This document shows, in pieces, positions 17,182-24,667 of a stretch of 64,000 nucleotides of DNA (the first letter of the stretch is position 1; each line of letters begins with the position of its first letter). Source of the DNA: CALJDF01 sp038121105 (GTDB taxonomy: Bacteria > Pseudomonadota > Alphaproteobacteria > SHVP01); contig JAYONB010000005.1 in the NCBI GenBank assembly GCA_038121105.1, forward strand, positions 186,001 through 250,000, in the 5' to 3' direction. Made by a program: the position numbers and the translations under genes. The notes under the pieces were generated by a model. The model was not told where the DNA came from and did no database searches. It saw nothing but the letters and a program-made list of their open reading frames with translations.

Positions 17182-19077
17182 ATGACAACCAATTATCCCC
17201 AGATTTATGCGGCGTGGCGCGCCGACCCGGAGGGCTATTGGGCCGAGCAGGCCGAGGCAATCGATTGGTACAAGACGTGGGATCGTGTCCTAGACGACGA
17301 CAACCCGCCTTTCTACCGCTGGTTTCCCGGCGGCTTGGTCAATACCTGCCACAATGCCGTCGATCGCCATGTGGACGCAGGCCGCGGCGACCAATTGGCG
17401 CTCATTCACGATTCGCCGATTACGGGCTCGGTCGCCAAGCTGACCTATCGCGACCTGCGTGATCGGGTGGCGCGCTTCGCCGGCGCCCTGGTTTCGCTCG
17501 GCGTTGCCAAGGGCGACCGGGTCATCATCTACATGCCGGCCGTCCCGGAGGCCGTCGTCGCCATGCTGGCTTGCGCTCGCATTGGGGCGGTTCACTCCGT
17601 TGTGTTTGGCGGTTTTGCGGCCAAAGAACTGGCCACTCGCATTGACGATTGCACCCCGAAAGTCATCGTGTCCGCCAGTTGCGGGATCGAGCCAAACCGC
17701 GTCGTTGCCTACAAGCCTTTGCTCGACGAAGCGGTACGGTTGGCCGCTCACGAGCCGACCAATGTGGTGGTCTTCCAGCGCGAACAGTGCGTCGCGTCGA
17801 TGCAAGCCGGTCGCGATCTCGATTGGGCCGAGTTGATGGCCAAGGCATCTGCAGTGGATTGCGTGCCGGTGGGGGCCAACGATCCGCTCTATATCCTCTA
17901 CACGTCGGGCTCGACCGGGCGGCCCAAAGGCGTAGTGCGCGACAACGCCGGCCACATGGTGGCGCTGAAGTGGAGCATGTCGGGGGTTTACGGGGTCGCG
18001 CCGGGCGAATGTTTTTGGGCCGCGTCCGATGTCGGATGGGTCGTCGGCCATTCCTACATCGTTTATGCGCCGTTGTTGCATGGGTGCACGACGATCTTGT
18101 TCGAGGGCAAACCTGTCGGCACCCCGGACGCCGGTGTCTACTGGCGGGTCATATCCGAACACAAAGTCGCAGCGCTGTTCACCGCGCCGACATCGTTTCG
18201 CGCCATTCGTCGCGAAGACCCGGACGGTGCGTTGATCCAAGACTACGATCTGTCGGGGTTTCGAACACTGTTTCTCGCCGGCGAGCGAGCTGACCCGGAC
18301 ACCGTCCAATGGGCCGAGCAAAAGCTCAAGAAACCGGTCATCGATCATTGGTGGCAGACCGAAACCGCGTGGGCCATGGCGGCCAACTGCGTCGGCCTCG
18401 GCACCCTTCCGGTGAAATACGGATCCCCGACCAAGCCGACCCCCGGCAATGACATCGACATTCTCGGCCCGGACGGAACTCCCGTGCCGGCGGGAACGGA
18501 CGGTGCCATCGCGGTCAAGCTCCCGTTGCCGCCGGCGAGTTTGTTGACCCTGTGGAAGAACGACGAAGGTTTTCTCAACGCCTACATGCGAAAGTTCCCG
18601 GGCTACTACGAAACGGGCGATGCCGGGCACTTTGACGAGGACGGCTACCTCTACATCATGAGCCGGACCGACGATGTGATTAACGTGGCCGGGCACCGGC
18701 TCTCGACAGGCGCGATCGAAGAGGTCGTGGCGACCCATCCGGACGTTGCCGAGTGCGCCGTGATCGGAATCAAGGATTCGTTGAAAGGCCAGATCCCGAT
18801 CGGATTTCTCGTCCTCAATGCCGGTGCGGGAATTGCGCCCGAGGACCTGTCGGCGGCCGTCGTTCAAGAGGTACGGAACAAGATCGGTCCCGTCGCTGCG
18901 TTCAAAACGGCGCTGGTCGTCAGCCAATTACCCAAGACCCGAAGCGGCAAGATCCTCCGCGGCACCATGCGAAGGATCGCCGATCGGGAAGATTGGGCGA
19001 TGCCGGCGACGATCGAGGATCCGGCGACGTTGGAGACGATTGCGGCGGCGCTGCGCAGCGCCGGCTTCGACCTCTAG
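17182..19077 (+). CDS. prpE: Propionyl-CoA synthetase (acetyl-CoA synthetase-like)
   Basis: This 631 aa enzyme activates propionate (or another short-chain acid) to its CoA ester. It has the PrpE/Acs layout: N-terminal WAEQAEAIDWYKTW cap, P-loop YTSGSTGRPKG near residue 240, WWQTETAW near 395, and a C-terminal KTRSGKILRG with the catalytic, acetylation-prone Lys. The WYKTWDRVLDDDNPPFYRWF type N-terminus points to PrpE rather than Acs. I chose ATG 17182, preceded by AGGGAG. It is divergent from another acyl-CoA synthetase and converges with trcR with one base between stops. Confidence 0.88.
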   Translation: MTTNYPQIYAAWRADPEGYWAEQAEAIDWYKTWDRVLDDDNPPFYRWFPGGLVNTCHNAVDRHVDAGRGDQLALIHDSPITGSVAKLTYRDLRDRVARFAGALVSLGVAKGDRVIIYMPAVPEAVVAMLACARIGAVHSVVFGGFAAKELATRIDDCTPKVIVSASCGIEPNRVVAYKPLLDEAVRLAAHEPTNVVVFQREQCVASMQAGRDLDWAELMAKASAVDCVPVGANDPLYILYTSGSTGRPKGVVRDNAGHMVALKWSMSGVYGVAPGECFWAASDVGWVVGHSYIVYAPLLHGCTTILFEGKPVGTPDAGVYWRVISEHKVAALFTAPTSFRAIRREDPDGALIQDYDLSGFRTLFLAGERADPDTVQWAEQKLKKPVIDHWWQTETAWAMAANCVGLGTLPVKYGSPTKPTPGNDIDILGPDGTPVPAGTDGAIAVKLPLPPASLLTLWKNDEGFLNAYMRKFPGYYETGDAGHFDEDGYLYIMSRTDDVINVAGHRLSTGAIEEVVATHPDVAECAVIGIKDSLKGQIPIGFLVLNAGAGIAPEDLSAAVVQEVRNKIGPVAAFKTALVVSQLPKTRSGKILRGTMRRIADREDWAMPATIEDPATLETIAAALRSAGFDL

Positions 19078-19078
19078 C

Positions 19079-19873
19079 TTAGCTCCCCGACCCCGAACCC
19101 TCGCCGTCACTCTCGGGCGGAGTCAGGCCAGCGCGCGCTAAAGCGGCGCCGAGCGCGGTATCGGGCAGATCTTCCGGTGCCGGTTCATTTTCGGCCGGCG
19201 TTTCCGGGGCCGCTGGCGCTGGTTCTTCTGCAGCAGGTTTTGGCGCTTCTTCAGCGGCCGGCGGGGCTGCCTCGGCCTGGACTGCGGCTTCCGCCGCCGC
19301 TTTTTCGCGGGCTGCTTTTGCCGCGGCGCGACGCTCCCGATCTTCTTTGCGTTGCAGTCGTTTCGCAGCCGCCTGTACCGCCGAATCGAGTTCGGTCTGG
19401 GTGCACATGCCCAGGCTGACCGGATCTTGCGGTTTGAGGTTCGGCGTATTCCAGTGGGTCCGGTCACGCACCGACACGACCGTCGGTTTGGTGGTGCCGA
19501 CCATTTTGCACACTTGCGCGTCGGTCAGTTCCGGGTGGTACTTGATCAGCCAGGCAATCGCGTCGGGCCGGTTCTGGCGCTTGGAAAGCGGCGTGTATTT
19601 CGGTCCGGAACTGCGTTGTTGCAGGTCGATCTCGGGCTCCAACATCACAAGGCGTCCGGTGCTGTCGGCTTCGCAGCGGTCGATTTCCTCACGGGTGAGT
19701 TCGGCATTCGCGATCGGGTCGCGGCCGACGATGCCGACGGCAACCTCGCCATCGGCGATACCCTGAACTTCGAGCGCGTGGAGACCACAGAAATCGGCAA
19801 TTTGGTCAAAACTGAGAGACGTATTGTCAACCAGCCAGACCGCTGTGGCCTTAGGCATTAGCGGATGAGGCAT
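19079..19873 (-). CDS. trcR: DUF1013 cell-cycle transcriptional regulator TrcR
   Basis: This 264 aa protein belongs to the DUF1013 family, restricted to alphaproteobacteria and named TrcR as a cell-cycle regulator. Residues 1-165 are the conserved part: MPKATAVWLVDNTSLSFDQ, a FCGLH segment with helix-turn-helix character, and RPDAIAWLIKYHPELTDAQV, a second helix-turn-helix-like region. From about 170 the protein becomes a charged helix and then a low-complexity Ala/Pro/Glu tail of some 70 residues, probably disordered. The function is family knowledge; the tail length is variable among relatives. Confidence 0.88.
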   Translation of the reverse strand: MPHPLMPKATAVWLVDNTSLSFDQIADFCGLHALEVQGIADGEVAVGIVGRDPIANAELTREEIDRCEADSTGRLVMLEPEIDLQQRSSGPKYTPLSKRQNRPDAIAWLIKYHPELTDAQVCKMVGTTKPTVVSVRDRTHWNTPNLKPQDPVSLGMCTQTELDSAVQAAAKRLQRKEDRERRAAAKAAREKAAAEAAVQAEAAPPAAEEAPKPAAEEPAPAAPETPAENEPAPEDLPDTALGAALARAGLTPPESDGEGSGSGS

Positions 19874-20014
19874 TTCGAAACCCTTTGCGGTCGCCCGGTT
19901 GGGCGCCCGTCCGAATATTGTGTTGCTTTTCAGTAGGTAGGACGCGGCCTACGCCTAATATAGGGGGGAATGGAGCCGACGCAAACCAGCCGATTTTCGG
20001 CCAAAACCGGCCGC

Positions 20015-21010
20015 TTACACGGTCAGCAGGATCTTTCCCATATGGGCGCTGGATTCCATTAACGCATGGGCGTCGGCGGCCTTAGAGAGCGGAAACCGCG
20101 AATCGATAATGGGTCGTATCGTGCCCGTGTCCAACAGCGGCCACGCCGTCTGGCGCAGGTGGTCCGCGATCCTTCCTTTGGCTTCGACGGACTGCGGACG
20201 CAGGGTCGAGCCCATGATCCTGAGCCGGTGCCGCATCACGCGATTGAAATCGACCTCGGCCTTGGAGCCTTTGAGAAAGGCGATGAAGACCAAGCGCCCC
20301 TCGGGCGCCAGCAGGCGGATGTTCTTGGCGATGTAGTCGCCGGCGACCATGTCCAAGATGACGTCGATGCCCTTTTTGTTGGTCTCGGCCTTCAGCACGG
20401 CTTCGAAATCTTCTTCGCGGTAATTGATCGCCTTGGCTGCGCCGAGGTCTTCGCAAAGCGCACATTTCTCGGCCGATCCGGCGGTGGCATAGACCGTGGC
20501 GCCTAGGTTTTTGGCAAGCTGGATTGCGGTCGTTCCTATGCCCGACGAACCGCCATGGACCAATAGCGTCTCTCCCGCTTGGAGAGCGGCGCGGTCGAAG
20601 ACATTCGTCCAGACGGTGAAGAACGTCTCCGGCAAGGCCGCCGCATCCGCGATCTCCATCCCCTTTGGGATCGGCAAAGCCTGTTCCACCGGTGCGAGGC
20701 AGTATTCGGCGTACCCGCCACCGGCTACCAGGGCGCAAACCGGATCTCCCTCTTCCCAAGACGTAACGCCGTCGCCGACGGCCGCTACCGTGCCGGATAC
20801 TTCTAGACCTGGAATATCGGGCGCACCCGGCGGTGGCGGGTAAGCGCCTTTACGCTGGAAGACATCCGGGCGATTGATGCCGGCACCGACCACCTTGATC
20901 AGAATCTCTCCTTGCCCCGGCTTCGGGACCGGTCGAGACACCGGTTTCAACACCTCCGGACCACCGGGCTCTGTAATGTCGATAGCGGTCATCGTTTCGG
21001 GCAGGGGCAT
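20015..21010 (-). CDS. Zinc-independent NAD(P)H quinone oxidoreductase (MDR family)
   Basis: This 331 aa medium-chain dehydrogenase/reductase resembles quinone oxidoreductase (QorA/PIG3 type), which reduces quinones with NADPH in the cytosol. It shows a GroES-like N-half with GAGINRPDVFQRKG, then a Rossmann motif HGGSSGIGTTAIQLAK near 145-160 and KGIDVILDMVAGDY. No structural zinc cysteine cluster is present. The frame extends 52 codons upstream, but ATG 21010 (MPLPETMTAIDI) gives the normal N-terminus and leaves a promoter region before the divergent DUF1192 gene. Confidence 0.9.
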   Translation of the reverse strand: MPLPETMTAIDITEPGGPEVLKPVSRPVPKPGQGEILIKVVGAGINRPDVFQRKGAYPPPPGAPDIPGLEVSGTVAAVGDGVTSWEEGDPVCALVAGGGYAEYCLAPVEQALPIPKGMEIADAAALPETFFTVWTNVFDRAALQAGETLLVHGGSSGIGTTAIQLAKNLGATVYATAGSAEKCALCEDLGAAKAINYREEDFEAVLKAETNKKGIDVILDMVAGDYIAKNIRLLAPEGRLVFIAFLKGSKAEVDFNRVMRHRLRIMGSTLRPQSVEAKGRIADHLRQTAWPLLDTGTIRPIIDSRFPLSKAADAHALMESSAHMGKILLTV

Positions 21011-21132
21011 CAGATAGATCCTTGGTTTGCAGGGTGCTTTGTCGTCGCAAATGTGGCTCGACGGTCTAGCCGCGCCACCGAGGTCTAGTATGATCCGGCC
21101 CGAACTGACAAGACCAATGGGGAGGTGGAGCG

Positions 21133-21315
21133 ATGGATACCGACGATCTTGAGCCGCCGAAGCCAAAGCATGTTGCGCCCAAGCTTGAAGAAATGTCGAT
21201 CGAGGACCTCGAGGAGTATATCGCCGAACTTGAAGCCACGATCGGGCGGGCCCGCGAGGTTATACGGGGCAAAGAAAAAGCCAGGGGTGCGGCAGATTCC
21301 GTTTTTAAGTCATGA
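21133..21315 (+). CDS. DUF1192 small protein
   Basis: This 60 aa acidic helical protein carries the DUF1192 core MSIEDLEEYIAELEATIGR followed by REVIRGKEKARGAADSVFK, a family found in alphaproteobacteria with no known function. A clear GGAGGTGGAG ribosome-binding region precedes the ATG. It is divergent from the quinone oxidoreductase gene and lies 7 bases before a thioesterase gene, probably in one transcript. Confidence 0.88.
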   Translation: MDTDDLEPPKPKHVAPKLEEMSIEDLEEYIAELEATIGRAREVIRGKEKARGAADSVFKS

Positions 21316-21322
21316 GGGTTGA

Positions 21323-21763
21323 GTGAGTAGCGTGACGCCGAAAGAGGAAGTCCGAGCCAACTACAAGCACTTTCTCGAAATACCGACGCGCTGGATGGAC
21401 AACGACGTCTATCAGCATGTCAACAACGTCAACTATTACTCGTACTTCGATACCGTTGTGAACGAGTATCTGCTCCGTGAGGGCGTTCTGGACTACGAAT
21501 CCGGCGACGTGATCGGTTTCGTCGTCGAGACCAGTTGCCAGTATCACCGACCGCTCCAGTTCCCGGACGTCATCGATGCCGGGGTTCGCGTCACGAAAAT
21601 CGGCAACTCGAGTGTTCGCTATGAGGTTGGATTGTTTCGCCGGGGCGACGAAGCCGTTGCCGCGACGGGGCATTTTATCCACGTCTACGTCAAACGACCC
21701 GAGTTGCGGCCCACGCCGCTGCCCGATGCCTTGCGCGCGGCGCTGACGAAGATATTGGTCTAA
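21323..21763 (+). CDS. 4HBT/FadM-type acyl-CoA thioesterase
   Basis: This 146 aa hotdog protein is a probable acyl-CoA thioesterase. The motif RWMDNDVYQHVNNVNYYSYF at residues 22-41 contains the catalytic Asp and the HVNN of the 4-hydroxybenzoyl-CoA thioesterase/FadM branch. The start is GTG at 21323, seven bases after the DUF1192 stop with GAGGGTT before it. A strong terminator follows directly at 21766. The acyl substrate cannot be told from sequence. Confidence 0.87.
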   Translation: MSSVTPKEEVRANYKHFLEIPTRWMDNDVYQHVNNVNYYSYFDTVVNEYLLREGVLDYESGDVIGFVVETSCQYHRPLQFPDVIDAGVRVTKIGNSSVRYEVGLFRRGDEAVAATGHFIHVYVKRPELRPTPLPDALRAALTKILV

Positions 21764-21765
21764 GA

Positions 21766-21795
21766 AAAACGGGGCACCGAAAAGGTGCCCCGTTT
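21766..21795. terminator. Bidirectional terminator between thioesterase and hsp20 genes
   Basis: A perfect 12-base stem, AAACGGGGCACC at 21767-21778 with GGTGCCCCGTTT at 21784-21795, encloses a GAAAA loop. It lies between the plus-strand thioesterase gene and the minus-strand hsp20 gene and is flanked by A-rich and T-rich ends on the respective strands. Confidence 0.85.
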
Positions 21796-21819
21796 GACCA
21801 GTCTCGTCAGATTGATGGT

Positions 21820-22287
21820 CTAGGCCGCAGCGCGATCCTGCTCGATAACGGTCGGACCGCTTTGCCCGTTGCCGATTTCGATCTTGCGCGGTTTGCGCGC
21901 TTCGGGGATTTCCCGAACCAGCTCAACCGACAGCAGGCCGTTGCTCAGCGAGGCACCGGTCACGCGCACCGTGTCGGCAAGTTCGAATCGCCGCTCGAAG
22001 GCGCGCCGCGCGATGCCGCGATGCAGATAGGTCTTGCCGGATTCTTCGTCGTGCGCCTTGCCGCGGATCAGCAGGACATTTTCCTGCTGGGTTACGTCAA
22101 GTTCGCTGTCGTCGAAGCCCGCGACCGCCATTGTGATCCGATAGTCGTCTTCGCCGGTTTTTTCAATGTTGTAGGGCGGATAGGTCAGGCTCGCTTCATC
22201 CATTCGGCTGACGGTGTCGAGAAGCCGGTCGACGCGATCGAAGCCGACAGAAGAGCGAAGAAGGGGGGAAAGAAATTGTGCACGCAT
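21820..22287 (-). CDS. Small heat shock protein Hsp20 (IbpA-like)
   Basis: This 155 aa ATP-independent chaperone holds unfolding proteins during heat stress. The alpha-crystallin domain spans about 36-130, with YPPYNIEKTGEDDYRITMAV at its start, as in rhizobial and IbpA-type Hsp20, and the NGLLSVEL segment near 125. The ATG at 22287 has GGAGG 8 bases upstream; the frame continues further 5' but without family similarity. The ribosome-binding site lies inside a hairpin and a sigma-32-like promoter stands upstream, both described separately. Confidence 0.93.
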   Translation of the reverse strand: MRAQFLSPLLRSSVGFDRVDRLLDTVSRMDEASLTYPPYNIEKTGEDDYRITMAVAGFDDSELDVTQQENVLLIRGKAHDEESGKTYLHRGIARRAFERRFELADTVRVTGASLSNGLLSVELVREIPEARKPRKIEIGNGQSGPTVIEQDRAAA

Positions 22288-22290
22288 AGT

Positions 22291-22314
22291 CACATCCTCC
22301 ATGGAAGCAATGTG
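22291..22314 (-). promoter_or_regulatory. ROSE-like RNA thermometer hairpin covering the hsp20 ribosome-binding site
   Basis: On the transcribed strand the leader contains CACAT-TGCTTC-CATG-GAGG-ATGTG. CACAT pairs with ATGTG and CTTC pairs with GAGG (one G-U pair) around a CATG loop, leaving a small bulge that includes the G of TTGCT. The Shine-Dalgarno GGAGG (22296-22300) is thereby buried. A TTGCT-type strand with a bulged G opposite the Shine-Dalgarno is the known ROSE signature before alphaproteobacterial small heat shock genes. Further hairpin-forming sequence lies upstream to about 22365. Confidence 0.7.
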
Positions 22315-22395
22315 TTGCAATAACCTTGGCTCGCCGTTTCGGCCGAACCTCGGCGGTTTCACCGGACCCCAAATGGGCATCCGGTACGCCCGACA

Positions 22396-22423
22396 ATTTG
22401 GGGGCATGATTTGGCGGATCAAG
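22396..22423 (-). promoter_or_regulatory. Sigma-32-like promoter for hsp20
   Basis: Reading the minus strand, CTTGATC (22423-22417) is followed after 13 bases by CCCCAAAT (22403-22396), close to the heat-shock consensus CTTGAAA and CCCCATNT. It lies just after the rpmE terminator and would give a leader of about 100 bases, a normal length for a thermometer-bearing hsp20 transcript. Confidence 0.5.
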
Positions 22424-22433
22424 ACCCCGAGGC

Positions 22434-22461
22434 AAAAAAAACGCCGCCCGAAGGCGGCGTT
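22434..22461 (-). terminator. Rho-independent terminator of rpmE
   Basis: On the minus strand CGCCGCC pairs with GGCGGCG over a TTCG tetraloop, extended by AA/TT, and ends in a run of eight T. It begins 21 bases after the rpmE stop and separates rpmE from hsp20. Confidence 0.92.
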
Positions 22462-22481
22462 GAAACGGCTGAATTCTGCGG

Positions 22482-22706
22482 CTACTTGATGCCGAAGCCC
22501 TCGAATCGCTTATTGAACTTGGCGACCTGACCGCCCGAATCGACGAGGCGTTGGTTGCCCCCGGTCCAGGCCGGGTGCGATTTGGGGTCGATATCCAAGG
22601 TCATCCGGTCGCCCGCGGCGCCCCAGGTCGACCGAGTGGTGAATTCCGTGCCATCCGTCATCACCACGGTAATCTCGTGGTAGTCGGGGTGAATTTCCTG
22701 CTTCAT
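22482..22706 (-). CDS. rpmE: 50S ribosomal protein L31
   Basis: L31 sits at the central protuberance and bridges the ribosomal subunits. The 74 aa product begins MKQEIHPDYHEITVVMTDG and contains DIDPKSHPAWTGGNQRL and the C-terminal FNKRF box. It has no cysteine at all, so it is the non-zinc (C-minus) form. A GGAGG ribosome-binding site lies 7 bases before the ATG. It is monocistronic, with its own terminator, and is divergent from the ABC exporter gene. Confidence 0.95.
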   Translation of the reverse strand: MKQEIHPDYHEITVVMTDGTEFTTRSTWGAAGDRMTLDIDPKSHPAWTGGNQRLVDSGGQVAKFNKRFEGFGIK

Positions 22707-22846
22707 CTGTATGCCTCCGCGCGAAGGCCGCGCTTATACCAGACCCAGCGCCGATTGGGCAACCTGGGTGCGGCCTTGTGTATTGTTGGGCCCCGCCCCG
22801 TCGCCTATGTTCAATGGGCGAAGCGACTGATTGATAAGGAAAAAAC

Positions 22847-24667
22847 GTGGCGCGACGGGCAAGCACCTATGGCGGCTCGATCGGCAGCGGTCCCGAGGAT
22901 CGGCCGGTCAGCCGGGATTTGAGCCAACTTCGGCCGGTTCTAGAGTTCGCGCTCCCCTATTGGCGCGTCGCGGCTTTGGCCGGCGTCGCCCTCATTGCGG
23001 CGGCGGCCGGCACGCTGGGAATCGGTCGCGTCCTGCAACTGCTGATCGACAACTTCGACTCGATCGCCGACGTCAACCGCACCTTCCTGCTGTTGCTGGG
23101 GGTCGTGGCGGTGATCGCGGTGGGCACGTTCGGCCGCTACTACCTCGTGATGTGGCTGGGCGAGCGTGTCGTCGCAGATTTGCGCAGTGCCGTCTATCAC
23201 CGCGTGATCGGTCTCAGCCCGGCCTTCTTCGAGAAGAACAAGACCGGCGAAATACTTTCCCGCATCACGACCGACACGACCCTCATTCAATCGATCGTCG
23301 GGGCCAGCGCGTCGATGGCGCTGCGCAACATTCTGTTGCTGGTCGGCGGCCTGATCATGTTGATCGTGACGAGCCCTAAGCTCTCCGGCCTCATCATCCT
23401 CGCGGTGCCGATCATCGTCTTGCCGCTCGTGGTTTTCGGTCGGCGGGTACGTCGGCTGTCGCGCCGCACTCAGGACCGAATTGCGGTGGTCAGCGCGGCC
23501 GCTGACGAAAGCATCAACGAGGTGCGCACCGTCCAAGCGTTCGTCCACGAAGACATCGAACGCCAACGATTTAGCGAAAAGGTCGAGGGGGCGCTTCGGG
23601 CCGCCATCGATCAGATTCGGGCAAGGGCCTTCCTTACGCTTTCGGTCATCATGCTGGTGTTCGGGTCGATCGTCGGCGTCCTGTGGATCGGTGCGGTTGA
23701 GGTGCTGAACGGTGGGATGTCGAGTGGCGACCTCGGCGCGTTCGTGTTCTACGCCATTGTCACCGCCGGATCGGTCGCGGCGTTGTCCGAGGTCTATGGC
23801 GATGTGCAGAAGGCCGCCGGCGCAGCCGAGCGGTTGTCGGAATTGCTCAACACCGAGTCCGACATCAAAGCGCCTGTCGCGCCGCTTGCTCTGCCGGAAC
23901 CCACCCAGGGGGCGGTTGCGCTTCACGACGTGACGTTTCGCTATCCCATGCGGCCCGATATCGATGCGTTGTCGGACTTCGCGCTCGATGTGGCGGCAGG
24001 TGAGACGGTGGCGCTGGTCGGGCCTTCGGGTGCCGGCAAAACCACCGTGTTTCAGCTCTTGCTGCGGTTCTACGATCCGACAGAAGGCCACTTGACGTTT
24101 GATGGTCTTGATTTGGTGCGGCTCGACCCGCAGGTGCTGCGCGGTCGCATCGGGTTGGTATCCCAGGACCCGGTCATTTTTGGGGCCGATGCCTGGGACA
24201 ACATTCGGTACGGTCGACCGGACGCCACCGATGACGAAGTGCGTGCGGCCGCCGATGCGGCCTCCGCCACGGAGTTCCTCGATCGATTGCCGGACGGCTT
24301 TGCGACGCAACTCGGCGAGCGCGGGGTGACATTGTCCGGCGGCCAGAAACAGCGTATCGCAATTGCTCGCGCGTTATTGCGCAATCCGGCGCTGCTTCTC
24401 CTCGACGAAGCGACAAGTGCGCTTGACGCCGAAAGCGAACGGGCCGTCCAAACAGCCCTCGAAGGCTTGATGAAGGGCCGCACCACGATCGTCATCGCGC
24501 ACCGCCTCGCCACGGTGCAGAAGGCCGACAGAATCGTTGTCGTCGATGGTGGTCGGGTGGTTGCTGAGGGTAGCCATGACGAACTCATGCAGCAGGGCGG
24601 CCTCTATGCGCGCCTGGCCAAGCTGCAGTTCAACGCGGGTGGATTGCGGGAAGTCTCCGCCGGCTAA
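22847..24667 (+). CDS. ABC exporter, fused permease and ATPase (MsbA/LmrA-like)
   Basis: This 606 aa half-transporter should form a homodimeric inner membrane exporter of lipid or hydrophobic compounds. A six-helix transmembrane domain spans about 35-325; the nucleotide-binding domain has Walker A GPSGAGKT at 392-399, signature LSGGQ at 496-500 and Walker B LLLLDEAT ending near 523. The start is GTG at 22847 with AAGGA six bases upstream. The 3' end overlaps the convergent MotB-like gene by 4 bases. Substrate is unknown; nearby genes give no clear hint. Confidence 0.92.
   Translation: MARRASTYGGSIGSGPEDRPVSRDLSQLRPVLEFALPYWRVAALAGVALIAAAAGTLGIGRVLQLLIDNFDSIADVNRTFLLLLGVVAVIAVGTFGRYYLVMWLGERVVADLRSAVYHRVIGLSPAFFEKNKTGEILSRITTDTTLIQSIVGASASMALRNILLLVGGLIMLIVTSPKLSGLIILAVPIIVLPLVVFGRRVRRLSRRTQDRIAVVSAAADESINEVRTVQAFVHEDIERQRFSEKVEGALRAAIDQIRARAFLTLSVIMLVFGSIVGVLWIGAVEVLNGGMSSGDLGAFVFYAIVTAGSVAALSEVYGDVQKAAGAAERLSELLNTESDIKAPVAPLALPEPTQGAVALHDVTFRYPMRPDIDALSDFALDVAAGETVALVGPSGAGKTTVFQLLLRFYDPTEGHLTFDGLDLVRLDPQVLRGRIGLVSQDPVIFGADAWDNIRYGRPDATDDEVRAAADAASATEFLDRLPDGFATQLGERGVTLSGGQKQRIAIARALLRNPALLLLDEATSALDAESERAVQTALEGLMKGRTTIVIAHRLATVQKADRIVVVDGGRVVAEGSHDELMQQGGLYARLAKLQFNAGGLREVSAG

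Noticed and set aside
17290..18927. 545-codon minus-strand frame across prpE
   Set aside because: Entirely antisense to an intact propionyl-CoA synthetase with complete ANL motifs; its product is Arg/Asp/His-rich without recognisable domains.
22940..24310. 456-codon minus-strand frame across the ABC exporter
   Set aside because: Antisense shadow of a gene with intact Walker A, signature and Walker B motifs; composition is abnormal.
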